Source of the DNA: Acidobacteriota bacterium
GTDB taxonomy: Bacteria > Acidobacteriota > Terriglobia > Terriglobales > Acidobacteriaceae
Length of the DNA: 64,000 bases
Reading direction: 5' to 3'
NCBI GenBank assembly: GCA_021792795.1
Contig: JAJYUB010000001.1
Coordinates: 1-64,000 of the forward strand
In this document: piece after piece, positions 52,805-62,626 of the stretch
Numbering within the stretch: the first letter of the stretch is position 1
Layout of the letters: the number at the start of each line of letters is the position of its first letter
The notes under the pieces: generated by a model
What the model saw: only the letters and a program-made list of their open reading frames with translations
Told to the model about the DNA's origin: nothing
The model's database searches: none
Program-made: the position numbers and the translations under genes

Positions 52805-54466
52805 TTAGATCTCCAGAATTACCGGCATGATGAGCGGGCGGCGGCTGGTATTTTTCTGGATATAGCGCTTCAGGTCCTGGCGGATTTTTTCCTTGATGAC
52901 GCCGTAGTCGGCCTTCTCTTCCGCGCTGGACGCATCGAGAGTTGCTCCGACCACCTGCCGTGCCTGCTCAATCAGCGCTTCTTCGCCGGCGGCAAAGCCG
53001 CGCGTTACAATCTCCGGCATACTTTCGACGCGCCCTGTCGTCTGGTTGATGGCGAGAATCGGCAGCACGATGCCGCCTTCGCTCAAGTGGCGCCGATCGC
53101 GCATCACAACGTCTTCCACCACGCCGGCCGTGGAACCGGCATCGATGCAGACCCTGCCAACCGCTACCTTGCCGTGCTTCCGCGCGGAGTCTTTGGTCAA
53201 CTCCAGCACATCGCCGTTTTCCAGCAGCATGATTTTTTCCACCACCCCCAGCTCCGCCGCCATCTCCGCGTGCAGCTTCAGGTGGCGATAATCGCCGTGC
53301 AGGGGGACAAAATATTTCGGCTTCAGCAGATGCAGCAGCAGCCGCAACTCATCCTGGCTGGCGTGTCCGCTGACGTGGATCAGTCCGTTGGTGCCGTCGT
53401 CGTAGATGACGTGCGCGTCGCGGCGATACAAATGGTCGATCATGCGAAAAATGCTTTTCTCGTTGCCGGGAATCACGCGCGAACTCAGGACCACGGTATC
53501 GCCGGGCTCAATCTTTACCTGGCGGTGGTTATCGACCGCGGCGCGGGTCAGCGCGGACATGGGCTCGCCCTGGGTACCGCTGATGAAAACGCAAACTTTT
53601 TCCGGCGCGTAATCCTTGACCTGCCCGGCGGCAATCAACTGCGAATCCGATATGTCCAGATAATTGAAGTCCTGCGCGATCTCAACGGAGTTCTGCATCG
53701 ACCGGCCGACAATTGCGATTTTGCGGCCGTGCGCCATGGCCAGGTCCGTGGCAATGCGCAGGCGATGGATCGAAGACGAAAAGCAGCTAAAGAAAAGTCG
53801 CTGCTTCGTTCGCGCAAACACTTCATCCAGCGCGGGACGAACGGCGCGCTCGCTGGGGGTGTGGCCGTGTCGATCGACATTGGTGGAATCTTGCAGCAAG
53901 GCCAGCACGCCGCGTTTTCCATATTCGGCAAAGGCATGCAGATCGAATGGCCTGCCGTCGGGCGGGGTCAGGTCGATTTTGAAATCGCCCGAGTGGATGA
54001 CCACCCCGGCAGGCGTCTCGACCGCCAGCGCGACGCAATCTACCAGGCTATGGGTGACGCGGATCGGCGTGATCTTGAAGATGCCGAGCGAAAACGGCTC
54101 GCCCGGAATCATCTCAATCATTTCGACATCGTCGAGCAGGCCGTGCTCTTCCAGCTTGCCCTCAACGTACGCCAGCGTGAACTCCGTTCCGTAGACGGGC
54201 ACGCGCAACTCGGACAAAATCCATGGCAGGCCGCCGATGTGGTCCTCATGCCCATGCGTCAGCACGATGCCGCGCACGCGCTCGCGGTTCTCCACCAGAT
54301 AGGTGATGTCGGGCACGACAACGTCGACACCGAGCAGTTCTTCGTCGGGAAACATCAGGCCGGCATCGATGACAAAAATGTCGTCTTGCCAGCGAATCGC
54401 CATGCAATTTTTGCCGAATTCGCCAAGGCCGCCAAGGGGAATGATCTGTAACTTGCCGTCAACCAT
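52805..54466 (-). CDS. rnj: Ribonuclease J
   Basis: 5'-3' exo- and endoribonuclease with metallo-beta-lactamase/beta-CASP fold, central to RNA decay and maturation. Zinc-binding THGHEDHIGG (about residue 77), the later GDFKIDLTPPDG, the beta-CASP region with FFSCFSSSIHRLRI, VFISGTQGEPMSAL and HVSGHASQDELRLLLHLLKPKYFVPLHGDYRHL are all in order. ATG 54466 gives MVDGKLQIIPLGGLGEFGKN, the standard N-terminus; the longer frame to 54598 runs through the REP-like repeat. Length 553 is normal. It is divergent from the SpoIIE gene. Confidence 0.96.
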   Translation of the reverse strand: MVDGKLQIIPLGGLGEFGKNCMAIRWQDDIFVIDAGLMFPDEELLGVDVVVPDITYLVENRERVRGIVLTHGHEDHIGGLPWILSELRVPVYGTEFTLAYVEGKLEEHGLLDDVEMIEMIPGEPFSLGIFKITPIRVTHSLVDCVALAVETPAGVVIHSGDFKIDLTPPDGRPFDLHAFAEYGKRGVLALLQDSTNVDRHGHTPSERAVRPALDEVFARTKQRLFFSCFSSSIHRLRIATDLAMAHGRKIAIVGRSMQNSVEIAQDFNYLDISDSQLIAAGQVKDYAPEKVCVFISGTQGEPMSALTRAAVDNHRQVKIEPGDTVVLSSRVIPGNEKSIFRMIDHLYRRDAHVIYDDGTNGLIHVSGHASQDELRLLLHLLKPKYFVPLHGDYRHLKLHAEMAAELGVVEKIMLLENGDVLELTKDSARKHGKVAVGRVCIDAGSTAGVVEDVVMRDRRHLSEGGIVLPILAINQTTGRVESMPEIVTRGFAAGEEALIEQARQVVGATLDASSAEEKADYGVIKEKIRQDLKRYIQKNTSRRPLIMPVILEI

Positions 54467-54513
54467 AGGAAATTCGATGCTAGCACGTTCTGATGCTGGA
54501 TTTCTGGTTGCAG

Positions 54514-54598
54514 TCCCATATGAGCCGCAAAGGACGCGGCGCATATGGGGCACCCAGGTCATGTGCGAAAATCCGGACATGGTTGCGGGGTGCCCCAT
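54514..54598. repeat. REP-like element with ATGGGGCACCC core, copy 3, plus inverted copy
   Basis: The segment TCCCATATGAGCCGCAAAGGACGCGGCG (54514-54541) with its GCCGC/GCGGC hairpin precedes ATGGGGCACCC (54545-54555), and an inverted GGGTGCCCCAT follows at 54588-54598. Shared with 12331-12372. It lies between divergent rnj and the SpoIIE gene. Confidence 0.7.
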
Positions 54599-54713
54599 TC
54601 AAGCCGTCCTGTGGCTTGAGTGGGGATGGAACAATCCCGCATCCAGCCGCATATTCCTTGTGATATAAAGCGCCCAGCACACGATTGAAGTTTCATAGGC
54701 GGCCAAACTAGCC

Positions 54714-56825
54714 ATGCGCGGACTTCGGTACTTTTTCCCTGTACTTTTTCTCTCGGTTTTGTTCCCATTCATCGCGCCGCAGGCCCGTGCGCAGCAGCAG
54801 GTCACGCTGGGCAACGCGAGCGCCCCACTGACCGGGCCGTGGAAGTTCCACACCGGCGATTCGCCACAGGCGAAGGGCGCAAGCGCCCCGGCGTGGGCGC
54901 AGCCGGGCTTCGACGACTCAGGTTGGGCCACGATGGACCTGACGCCACCGCCCGCATCGTACGATCCAATACTCGGCAGCAGCGGTTTCGTTCCCGGATG
55001 GACGGCGCGCGGTTATCCGGGATACTCGGGCTATGCCTGGTACCGTCTGCGTGTCAACATACAAAACAGCATTCAAGACCCATCGCGCGGCTCGACGGCT
55101 CGACTCGCGATCAAAATGCCGGACAACTACGATGATGCCTACCAGGTGTTCGTCAACGGCAACATGATCGGGCAATTCGGACAGTTCACTGCCCATGGCG
55201 TCACCGCGTACGAGGCACTGCCGCGCGCCTTTTCTCTGCCCGCGGATGTCGGTGGTGGCCCGGTGACCATCGCGATCCGCATGTGGATGGCGCCGTTTAC
55301 TCCGCTGGTTGATCCCGATGCGGGGGGGCTGCACGGGCCGCCCGTGCTCGGTCAAGCCGCGGCCGTGGATGAACTGCTGAAACTGGATTGGGATGCCGAA
55401 GATCGTGCGAGCTACCTGACCTTTTTTGGAGTTGCGGCTCTGCCGCTGGCCCTGCTGGTGGCCTTCGGCCTCTTCTGGCTGGACCGCCAAGAGCCGGCTT
55501 TTCTGTGGCTGGGCATCACTTGTGCTTTTCTCCTGTTAGAAAGACTGGTACCGCTGGTGGCGAATTATATTCCCATGAACGGTGTCGCCCTGTTTCTTAT
55601 TTCGGATGCGATCCTGAGACCGGGAATCATTGGCTTGTGGGTGGTCTTTTGGGCCTACTGGTTCCGGCTCGATCGAATGTTCCAGATCCATCGCATGGCC
55701 TGGAGCCTGGCGGTGCTGCTGGGTTTGGGGATGGCCATGTCGCGGGCACCCCTGTATGGCAGCGTGGTTCCGGTCCACGCCATCGTCTGGCTCTCGCCGC
55801 TCACCCTGACGCTCAAGCTCCTGCTCGGCGTGCTCCTGGTCTGGGTGGTGTATCGCGGCATTTACAAGGAAAAGGCGGAGGGTTGGCTGGCATTGCCGGC
55901 CGTGGTCCTGGTGGGAATCTCGATCTATCAGGAAGAACTGATCGTCCTCCACATACCGGCGCAATTCTTCCCATTTGGGGTTGCAGTCAGCATCAATCAG
56001 GTCGCACTCATCGTCTCGCTCACCATCATCTCGGTGCTACTGGTCCGCCGCTTTCTACATTCGGAGCGAGAAAGGGAACAGTGGAGACTGGAGATGGAGC
56101 AGGCCCGGCAGGTGCAGCAGATGCTGATTCCGGAGGCGCTGCCGGTCCTCCCCGGCTTTACGCTCGAAAGCGAATACCGCCCGGCAAGGCAGGTGGGCGG
56201 CGATTTCTTCCAGATCCTCCAGCAGGAAGACGGCAGCATCCTGATCGTCGTCGGCGATGTCAGCGGCAAGGGGCTCAAGGCCGCCATGCTGGTCTCGCTG
56301 ATCGTGGGCACGATCCGCACCCTGGCCAAATTCACCCGCGACCCGATGGAAGTTCTGCGCGGCCTGAATGAACGCCTCTGCGGACGCATGCAGGGCCACT
56401 TCGCCACCTGCATGGTGGCGCATATCGCGCCGGATGGCTCAGTTGCGCTGGCGAATGCGGGACATCTGCCGCCTTATCTGAACGGAAACGAGGTCGTCGT
56501 CGCAGGCAGTCTGCCGCTCGGTATGATTGAGGCCGCCGAGTTCTCGCAAATAGATTTCCAGCTATGCGAAAATGACCGTCTCACATTGATGACCGACGGC
56601 GTGCTGGAAGCGCAGAACGCGGACAAGGAACTCTTCGGCTTCGCCCGCACCCAGCAGATCAGCAATCAACCCGCCGCCGTGGTCGCCGAAGCTGCCCAGA
56701 AGTTCGGCCAGGAAGACGACATCACGGTGATCAGCGTCGTGCGCAGCCCTGCGACCCTGGGTGCCCCAGAGCCTGCCCTGAGCGAGGTCGCCGTGGTGAC
56801 CGAGTCGAACGGGTCTCGATTCTGA
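54714..56825 (+). CDS. Membrane-anchored SpoIIE-type PP2C protein phosphatase with periplasmic sensor
   Basis: Serine/threonine phosphatase likely acting on an anti-sigma-factor antagonist or other partner. A signal peptide (RYFFPVLFLSVLFPFIAPQARA) leads to a periplasmic jelly-roll-like domain (~28-215: GPWKFHTGDSP, WYRLRVNI, YQVFVNGNMIGQFG), then about seven transmembrane helices (~225-445), a coiled-coil link (REREQWRLEMEQARQVQQMLIPEALP) and the phosphatase core (~475-685). Metal-site motifs are present: QVGGDFF, GDVSGKG, TDGVLEAQN and EDDITVI. Length 703. Its partner switch genes are not adjacent. An extracellular ligand such as a sugar or peptidoglycan product is only a guess. Confidence 0.88.
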   Translation: MRGLRYFFPVLFLSVLFPFIAPQARAQQQVTLGNASAPLTGPWKFHTGDSPQAKGASAPAWAQPGFDDSGWATMDLTPPPASYDPILGSSGFVPGWTARGYPGYSGYAWYRLRVNIQNSIQDPSRGSTARLAIKMPDNYDDAYQVFVNGNMIGQFGQFTAHGVTAYEALPRAFSLPADVGGGPVTIAIRMWMAPFTPLVDPDAGGLHGPPVLGQAAAVDELLKLDWDAEDRASYLTFFGVAALPLALLVAFGLFWLDRQEPAFLWLGITCAFLLLERLVPLVANYIPMNGVALFLISDAILRPGIIGLWVVFWAYWFRLDRMFQIHRMAWSLAVLLGLGMAMSRAPLYGSVVPVHAIVWLSPLTLTLKLLLGVLLVWVVYRGIYKEKAEGWLALPAVVLVGISIYQEELIVLHIPAQFFPFGVAVSINQVALIVSLTIISVLLVRRFLHSEREREQWRLEMEQARQVQQMLIPEALPVLPGFTLESEYRPARQVGGDFFQILQQEDGSILIVVGDVSGKGLKAAMLVSLIVGTIRTLAKFTRDPMEVLRGLNERLCGRMQGHFATCMVAHIAPDGSVALANAGHLPPYLNGNEVVVAGSLPLGMIEAAEFSQIDFQLCENDRLTLMTDGVLEAQNADKELFGFARTQQISNQPAAVVAEAAQKFGQEDDITVISVVRSPATLGAPEPALSEVAVVTESNGSRF

Positions 56826-56939
56826 GACCTGGGTTTCTGCATAGCGGTCTGTGCCTCACGGATGATCAGTGATCCTGCATGGATTCATCCCATCCTTACG
56901 GCAGGATCGGTTTTACGGACACTGTGATGGAAATGGGAG

Positions 56940-57052
56940 GAGTCATTCTGAGCGTAGCGAAGAATCCAGGGAGCAATGGCAGAGATTACAACGCTTATAT
57001 TGTCTGGATTCTTCACTCCGGTCGACGCGGCGACATCCGTTCAGAATGACTC
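56940..57052. repeat. Intergenic hairpin repeat, GTCATTCTGA family, copy B
   Basis: Ends GAGTCATTCTGA/TCAGAATGACTC form a perfect 12-bp inverted repeat; inner GAATCCAGG and CTGGATTC arms also pair. Its first ~70 nt match copy C almost exactly. Confidence 0.9.
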
Positions 57053-57128
57053 ATTTTCTCAATGAGCATTCCGAAATGCAGGATGCAGGCGTGGCCAATG
57101 ACTGGGAATGCCGCCCATCCCCTTCAAC

Positions 57129-57240
57129 GAGTCATTCTGAGCGTAGCGAAGAATCCAGGGAGCAATGGCAGAGATTACAACGCCTATATCGTCTGGATTC
57201 TTCACTTCGGTCGCTGGGCGACCTCTGTTCAGAATGACTC
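57129..57240. repeat. Intergenic hairpin repeat, GTCATTCTGA family, copy C
   Basis: Same 12-bp ends as copy B and near-identical left half, starting 189 nt downstream of it in the same orientation. It lies 34 nt past the dapD stop codon on the convergent side. Confidence 0.9.
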
Positions 57241-57274
57241 TACATCAAACAGTTACGCTGACTGTGAATCCGCC

Positions 57275-58120
57275 CTACCGCAGCAGGTCTTCCAGTTCCA
57301 GCGAGAGATCCGTCTTTTCGTCGCGATACTTTACGATCACCGGAGTGTAAAGGCTCAGCCCCCATTCGGCAGCTTTCCCCCGAGAGATGGCGCGCGCGCC
57401 TGCGACGACGACTGCATCCTCCGGAATCACAAGAGGGCTGTTCTGTGTGGCGCGAAGAATTTCGCCGCGCACAATGTCATACACTGGCGTGGCACGCGTC
57501 AGAATGACGCCAGCGCCCAGCACGGCCCTCTTCCGTACCAGAGTGCCTTCATACACGCCGCAGTTTCCGCCGACCAACACGTCGTCTTCCAGGATCGCAG
57601 GGCTGGCATTTACCGGCTCCAGCACGCCGCCAATCTGCGCCGCCGCGCTCAGATGGACATTGCGCCCGATCTGCGCGCAGGAGCCGACCAGCGCGTGCGA
57701 ATCGATCATTGTGCCTTCATCCACATACGCGCCCACGTTGACATACATTGGCGGCATGCAAACAACGCCTGGCGCAAGGTACGCGCCACTGCGGACTGTG
57801 GACCCGCCAGGAACGACGCGGACCTTTTCATCCACGGTAAAGCGCTGCACGGGATACGTGTGCTTATCGACGAAGGAGAAATCTTCGCCGGACTCTACCA
57901 GATGTCCAATGCGAAATCCCAGCAGGATGCCGCGCTTCACCCATGCATTTACTCGCCAGCCGTGGAGTTGGGTCGGATCGGGCTCGGCGGCGCGAATCGC
58001 TCCGCTCGTCAGTGCATCGCGCAGCTCAAAAAATACCGACTCGCTTTCGCTGGCGCCAGCCGCCTGCGCGCCATGCTGAAAGGCCGATTCGATGCGCGAT
58101 GCAAGCGAGGCTTGAGACAC
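57275..58120 (-). CDS. dapD: 2,3,4,5-tetrahydropyridine-2,6-dicarboxylate N-succinyltransferase
   Basis: Succinylates tetrahydrodipicolinate in the lysine/diaminopimelate pathway. After an alpha-helical N-domain (~1-100) comes a left-handed beta-helix with hexapeptide repeats ([32 protein letters not shown], then the [20 protein letters not shown] core) and a short C-terminal strand region. Length 281 matches E. coli (274). Start is GTG 58120 with no strong RBS; a nearby ATG is not available. Last of five minus-strand genes; succinylase-type pathway is indicated. Confidence 0.95.
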   Translation of the reverse strand: MSQASLASRIESAFQHGAQAAGASESESVFFELRDALTSGAIRAAEPDPTQLHGWRVNAWVKRGILLGFRIGHLVESGEDFSFVDKHTYPVQRFTVDEKVRVVPGGSTVRSGAYLAPGVVCMPPMYVNVGAYVDEGTMIDSHALVGSCAQIGRNVHLSAAAQIGGVLEPVNASPAILEDDVLVGGNCGVYEGTLVRKRAVLGAGVILTRATPVYDIVRGEILRATQNSPLVIPEDAVVVAGARAISRGKAAEWGLSLYTPVIVKYRDEKTDLSLELEDLLR

Positions 58121-58175
58121 AGGTCTACGTTCTCCGATTCACTTACTCTGAACGGGCGATTGCCAGCGACAGGAT

Positions 58176-59114
58176 TTAGTTCCGGTGGCTGGTCGCCGTG
58201 TTGTCCATCGGCTGATTTCCCGCGGACACAGCCTCCAGCAGTCCGAGTTCGTGGACCAGCTTTTCCAGGTGCGCGCGTGTTTTCGGCACCACCGGCATCA
58301 TAGGCAGGCGGTATTGCTCCTGAATGCGCCCCATCAGGGCCAGAACGCACTTGACCGGCTGCGGGTTCGGTTCAATGAAGTTCCCGGTGATCAGCGGATA
58401 ATACTTGCGATACAGTTTTCGCGCCAGCGTCCAGTCGTTTGCCAGCGCTGCGTCTGTCATCCGCGTCATTTGCGCCGGAATCGCATTTGCCGCTACCGAA
58501 ATGACGCCCGCTCCTCCGACAGAAAGAATCGGCAGCGCCAGATTGTCGTCGCCCGCGAACACTTTAAAACGGTCCGGCACCGAATGGACGACTTCCGTGA
58601 TCTGTTGCAGATTGCCGCTGGATTCCTTGATCCCGACCACGTTGGGGATCTCTGCCAGGCGGGCCGTCGTCTCCGGCAACAGGTTGATGCCGGTGCGGCT
58701 GGGGATGTTGTAGATCAGCACTTGCAGGTGTGTATTTTCCGCAATGGCGCGGAAGTGCTGGTACTGGCCCTCCTGCGTCGGCTTGGTGTAATACGGATTG
58801 GCTGTCAGCACGCCATCGACGCCAGGGATGGCCTGCAGTTTCTTGACCCGCGCGATCGCCTGCTGGGACGTGTTATGGCTGCAACCGACGAAAATGGGCA
58901 CGCGACCCTCCGCCGCCTCAACCACCAGTCGCACCAGTCGCAGCCATTCCTCTTCCAGCAGGGCGCAGGCCTCCCCCGTGGAACCGGTGGGGACAAGAAA
59001 ATGGATGCCATTTTCAATTTGCCAGCGGACCAGGCTTTGCAGTGCATGCCAATCCACATCGCCGTTTGCAAGAAACGGCGTTACCAGCGCGGTACCGCAT
59101 CCAGATAGCTCCAT
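58176..59114 (-). CDS. dapA: 4-hydroxy-tetrahydrodipicolinate synthase
   Basis: Condenses pyruvate with aspartate semialdehyde. The TIM-barrel protein shows the family motifs: GTALVTPF at the start, the GSTGE motif (LVPTGSTGEA), YNIPSRTG (catalytic Tyr, residue ~135) and the Schiff-base lysine in VVGIKESSGN (about 163). Length 312 is a little above the E. coli 292, mostly from the C-terminal tail. Part of the asd-lysC-dapB-dapA-dapD cluster, 55 nt before dapD and 105 nt after dapB. Confidence 0.95.
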   Translation of the reverse strand: MELSGCGTALVTPFLANGDVDWHALQSLVRWQIENGIHFLVPTGSTGEACALLEEEWLRLVRLVVEAAEGRVPIFVGCSHNTSQQAIARVKKLQAIPGVDGVLTANPYYTKPTQEGQYQHFRAIAENTHLQVLIYNIPSRTGINLLPETTARLAEIPNVVGIKESSGNLQQITEVVHSVPDRFKVFAGDDNLALPILSVGGAGVISVAANAIPAQMTRMTDAALANDWTLARKLYRKYYPLITGNFIEPNPQPVKCVLALMGRIQEQYRLPMMPVVPKTRAHLEKLVHELGLLEAVSAGNQPMDNTATSHRN

Positions 59115-59219
59115 ATCTTCGCAGTCTACAACGAAGATGGAAGCAGATACATGGTCCAGAGAAAATCGCTGTGAATAACTGGGACGTTGCTCGCTGCGTG
59201 GGCTGAACGGAGGCAGCCG

Positions 59220-59906
59220 CTAGGCGAGAATTTGCGGGAAGACATCCTGAAAGTCGTAGCAACCGGCGCGCGTGGCCAGCCATTCCGCTCCGCGGACCGC
59301 CCCGTAGGCGAAGCTGCGCCGCGAGAGGGCCTGATGTTCCACGACAACGCGCTCATTCTCGGATCTGACTTCCAGCCGGTGGGTGCCGATGGCGTCTTGC
59401 ACTCGATGCGCGTCGACGGTGGCCGAGGCCCCATAGGGCGTGGTTGAAAGAACTTGCTGCAGTGTCAATGCGGTGCCGGAAGGGGAGTCCAATTTCGTGA
59501 TGTGGTGGGTCTCATCGATCTTGAACTGGTAGCCGCCCGCCTGATTGCCCAGCAGTTTTGCTATTTGATACAGCAACTGCACGCCGAATGAAAAATTCGT
59601 CGAGTACAGCAGCCCGGCATCTTTGTGCGCGGCAAGAGCGCGCATGTCGTCCAGGTGCTGGTACCAGCCGGTCGTGCCGACAACTACCTTGGCGCCGTTC
59701 ACCAGGCAGGCGCGCAGGTTCTGGACGACAGCCTCCGGGGTGGTGAAATCAACGACCACGTCAAACGAAGCCAGACTGGGAGCGGTCAACCAGCCGGCGT
59801 CCTTGTTTTCTTTTTCTTCCAGCGTCTGCACGCTGTGTCCGCGTTCTCGCGCAATCTCCGTCACCACGCGTCCCGTTTTTCCCTGACCAACGATCAGCAT
59901 GCGCAT
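59220..59906 (-). CDS. dapB: 4-hydroxy-tetrahydrodipicolinate reductase (short form)
   Basis: Reduces the DapA product with NAD(P)H. Motifs: N-terminal Rossmann MRMLIVGQGKTGRVV, DVVVDFTTPEAV, VVGTTGW, and the catalytic region ETHHITKLDSPSGTA (E-x-H-H-x-x-K-x-D-x-P-S-G-T-A, about 130-145). At 228 residues it is shorter than E. coli DapB (273), lacking part of the N-terminal dinucleotide-loop segment, as is common in this short subgroup. ATG 59906 has AAGGAG about 10 nt upstream. It begins 6 nt after lysC, so the genes are coupled. Confidence 0.93.
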   Translation of the reverse strand: MRMLIVGQGKTGRVVTEIARERGHSVQTLEEKENKDAGWLTAPSLASFDVVVDFTTPEAVVQNLRACLVNGAKVVVGTTGWYQHLDDMRALAAHKDAGLLYSTNFSFGVQLLYQIAKLLGNQAGGYQFKIDETHHITKLDSPSGTALTLQQVLSTTPYGASATVDAHRVQDAIGTHRLEVRSENERVVVEHQALSRRSFAYGAVRGAEWLATRAGCYDFQDVFPQILA

Positions 59907-59912
59907 GACGGG

Positions 59913-61373
59913 CTAACTCCTTTTCGCGGCAACGGGAGCTTCCGCGGAAACATCCGCCAAAGGTCCCCTCGCTTCCACGTCGAATATCTCCGGATCGGGG
60001 TCCTGGAAAAAATGCTTATGGAGCGATCGGACCGCCTCTTCCACGTCGTCTTCCTCGATCATAAAACTCATGTTGATCTCCGACGCGCCTTGCGAGATCA
60101 TGCGCACGTTGACGTGGCGGATGGCGGAAAACACCTGCGCGGCAATCCCACGCTGGCCGCGAATGTTCTCGCCGACCATGCAGATCAGGGCCTTGCGGCC
60201 TTCATATTTCACGTCCGCCAACTGGCTCAAGTCCGCCGCAATGGCAGGCAGTCGATCGTTCGAGTCCACAGTGAGCGACACGCTCACCTCGGAGGTCGAG
60301 ACCATATCGACCGCGCATTTATGTTTGTCGAATACATCGAAGATCGCCTTCAGATAGCCGTGCGTCATCAACATGCGACTGGCCACCACGTCGATGATGG
60401 TGAGCTTGCGCTTGATCGCGATCGATTTAAACGGCGTTCGCGAGTGCCTGGCGATCGCCGTGATCTGCGTGCCTTGATTGCTGGGGTCCCTGGAATTCAA
60501 TACCCACACGGGAATATTTTTTTGCACCGCGGGAAGGATCGTCGCCGGGTGCAGCACCTTCGCCCCAAAATAGGCGAGTTCGGAAGCTTCTTCAAAACTG
60601 ATGGTCTTCACTCGAAGCGCGTCGGAGCACACCCGCGGATCGGCGGTCATAATGCCATTCACGTCCGTCCAGATTTCAATCGAGTGCGCGTTCAGTCCGC
60701 GTCCGATCAACGCGCCGGTAAAGTCCGAGCCTCCTCGACCCAGCGTCGTCGTCACGCCCTTTTCTGTCGCGCCAATGAATCCGCCGAGCACGGGAACGTG
60801 GCCCTTTTCGAGCAACGGTAGAACGTGCTGCCGCAGTTGCTGCTCAATCTTTTCTTCCAGCGGCGTCGCCTTGCCGTGGTCGCTGTTCGTCAGGATGCAG
60901 GCGCGCGCGTCGACGTGGATTCCATTCAGGCAGGACTGCGCGTACAGTTCGCCGATCATGCGGCTCGATAACCGCTCGCCGTAGGATGCGACCAGGTCGG
61001 TGGTGCGCGGCGTCAGCTCCTGCACCGCAGCCAGTCCACGCAACAGGTCGTCGAGTGCCTCGAATTGCTCCTCCATCCATCTATGCGTGGAGGCGATGGC
61101 AGTTCCTGTCAACAGCGCCGACACGGCATCGAGATGGCGATTGCGCAGGCGGGAACTGATGGCGAGCGCGCCGGTACGGTCGCCGCGCTCGGCTGCGGAA
61201 GCGGCGGCCAGCAATTGGTCTGTGACCTTGGCCATGGCGCTGACCACGACCACGGGAGTCAGTCCGCGGGCGCGACGGCCCTCGACAATTTCGGCGGTGC
61301 GCGCAATCGCTGCCGCGTTCTCCACCGACGTGCCGCCGAACTTCATCACCACGATTTTCATCGCGCCGCTCAT
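59913..61373 (-). CDS. lysC: Aspartate kinase
   Basis: Phosphorylates aspartate, first step to lysine, threonine and methionine. Motifs: [19 protein letters not shown] at the N-terminus and [30 protein letters not shown] in the kinase domain; the C-terminal half has two ACT domains (~320-470), so allosteric feedback is expected. The start is set at 61373 because its ATG overlaps the asd stop (ATGA); ATG 61382 or 61361 are possible alternatives. Length 487. Lies between asd and dapB with almost no gaps. Confidence 0.94.
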   Translation of the reverse strand: MSGAMKIVVMKFGGTSVENAAAIARTAEIVEGRRARGLTPVVVVSAMAKVTDQLLAAASAAERGDRTGALAISSRLRNRHLDAVSALLTGTAIASTHRWMEEQFEALDDLLRGLAAVQELTPRTTDLVASYGERLSSRMIGELYAQSCLNGIHVDARACILTNSDHGKATPLEEKIEQQLRQHVLPLLEKGHVPVLGGFIGATEKGVTTTLGRGGSDFTGALIGRGLNAHSIEIWTDVNGIMTADPRVCSDALRVKTISFEEASELAYFGAKVLHPATILPAVQKNIPVWVLNSRDPSNQGTQITAIARHSRTPFKSIAIKRKLTIIDVVASRMLMTHGYLKAIFDVFDKHKCAVDMVSTSEVSVSLTVDSNDRLPAIAADLSQLADVKYEGRKALICMVGENIRGQRGIAAQVFSAIRHVNVRMISQGASEINMSFMIEEDDVEEAVRSLHKHFFQDPDPEIFDVEARGPLADVSAEAPVAAKRS

Positions 61374-62476
61374 GGCTTCCATCCAGACGGCAACAGTTTG
61401 CCCTGGGACGCCAGCAATTCCGCATTCAGCAGCGCCGCGCCTGCCGCCCCGCGAATCGTGTTGTGCGACAGCACCGTAAATTTCCAGTCCAGCAGCGAAC
61501 AGGGCCGCAACCTGCCGACCGTGGCTGCCATTCCGCGACCGCGCATACGGTCCAGCCGAGGCTGCGGACGATCTTCCGCCGGGTTATATTCCACCGGTTG
61601 CTCCGGCGCCGTGGGAAGGTTCTGTCCCTTGAGCGGTTGAAATTCTCTCCAGGCTGCGAGGATATCCTCCCGGCTTGGCTTGCCGTCCAGTTCGATGCTG
61701 ACGCTTTCCGTGTGGCCATCTTCGACGGCGACACGATTGCAGTGCGCGCTCACCCTCGCATTGAGAGGCGTGACTTGGGTGCTTTTCCCAGCTACGTCCA
61801 GCTTGCCCAGTAGCCGCCGCGTCTCCGCTTCCAGTTTCTCTTCTTCATTCTTGATGAAGGGAACCACGTTGCCCAAAATATCGAGCGAAGGCACGCCAGG
61901 ATATCCGGCGCCGCTGATTGCCTGCATGGTGCTTACAAACACGGAACGCAGACCGAATCGTTCTGCCAGCGGCTTCAGCGCCAGTACCAGCCCGATCGCG
62001 GAACAGTTGGGATTGGTCACAATGTAACCGCGCTTTCCGCCGCTTGTTTGCGAACCATTCCAGTTTTGCTGCGGAATCAGTGCCAGATGATCGGCATTCA
62101 CTTCCGGAATGACCAGCGGAACGTCCGCTTGCATGCGGAATGCGCTGGAGTTTGAAATGACGGCGCATCCCGCCGCCGCAAACTTCGGCTCCAGCTCGCG
62201 CGCAATGTCGGTGTCGAGCGCGGCAAAAATAATCTCCGGAACGCCGTCCGGATCCCGTTCCGGCGTCGCAGGCGAGAGCGGAAGTTTTGCAACTGAAGGC
62301 GGAATGGGCGTGTCCAGCTTCCAGCGCACGGCGTCCGCGTACCGCTTGCCGCTGGAGCGATCGCTGGCCGCCACCCACGCCACCTGAAACCATGGATGGT
62401 CCTCCAGTAGCTGGATGAAACGTTGGCCGACCATCCCGGTCGCGCCCAGAATGCCTATCTTGTATGGTCTCTGCAT
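61370..62476 (-). CDS. asd: Aspartate-semialdehyde dehydrogenase
   Basis: Reduces aspartyl phosphate to the semialdehyde with NADPH. Motifs: NAD-binding [15 protein letters not shown], the catalytic cysteine in TNPNCSAIG (about residue 148), and a later histidine-containing RVSAHCNRV. Its sequence resembles the archaeal/fungal type rather than the classical E. coli type (longer, about 368). It precedes lysC with a 4-nt overlap; the 150-nt gap upstream separates it from the isocitrate dehydrogenase gene and could hold a promoter. Confidence 0.94.
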   Translation of the reverse strand: MQRPYKIGILGATGMVGQRFIQLLEDHPWFQVAWVAASDRSSGKRYADAVRWKLDTPIPPSVAKLPLSPATPERDPDGVPEIIFAALDTDIARELEPKFAAAGCAVISNSSAFRMQADVPLVIPEVNADHLALIPQQNWNGSQTSGGKRGYIVTNPNCSAIGLVLALKPLAERFGLRSVFVSTMQAISGAGYPGVPSLDILGNVVPFIKNEEEKLEAETRRLLGKLDVAGKSTQVTPLNARVSAHCNRVAVEDGHTESVSIELDGKPSREDILAAWREFQPLKGQNLPTAPEQPVEYNPAEDRPQPRLDRMRGRGMAATVGRLRPCSLLDWKFTVLSHNTIRGAAGAALLNAELLASQGKLLPSGWKP

Positions 62477-62626
62477 TGGGGATAATTATTTCACTTATAG
62501 CAGCCCTGTGCGCGTCGATGCATCGGGCGCTGAAAGGAAAATTCGCGACCGGCGTCGCATGGCTTTGCGCCGTGATCGATTGCGACTGTGTTCCAGCTTC
62601 TCCTGTACCGCGACTCCCACCGCAAA

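Larger units (their letters stand above)
56826..57274. other. 449-nt intergenic region with two GAGTCATTCTGA hairpins
   Basis: No gene is seen. It holds the repeats at 56940-57052 and 57129-57240 and separates the SpoIIE gene from the convergent end of dapD. Confidence 0.6.

Noticed and set aside
52451-54451. 666-codon plus-strand frame opposite rnj
   Set aside because: It is the complement of the ribonuclease J gene, whose motifs are unmistakable.
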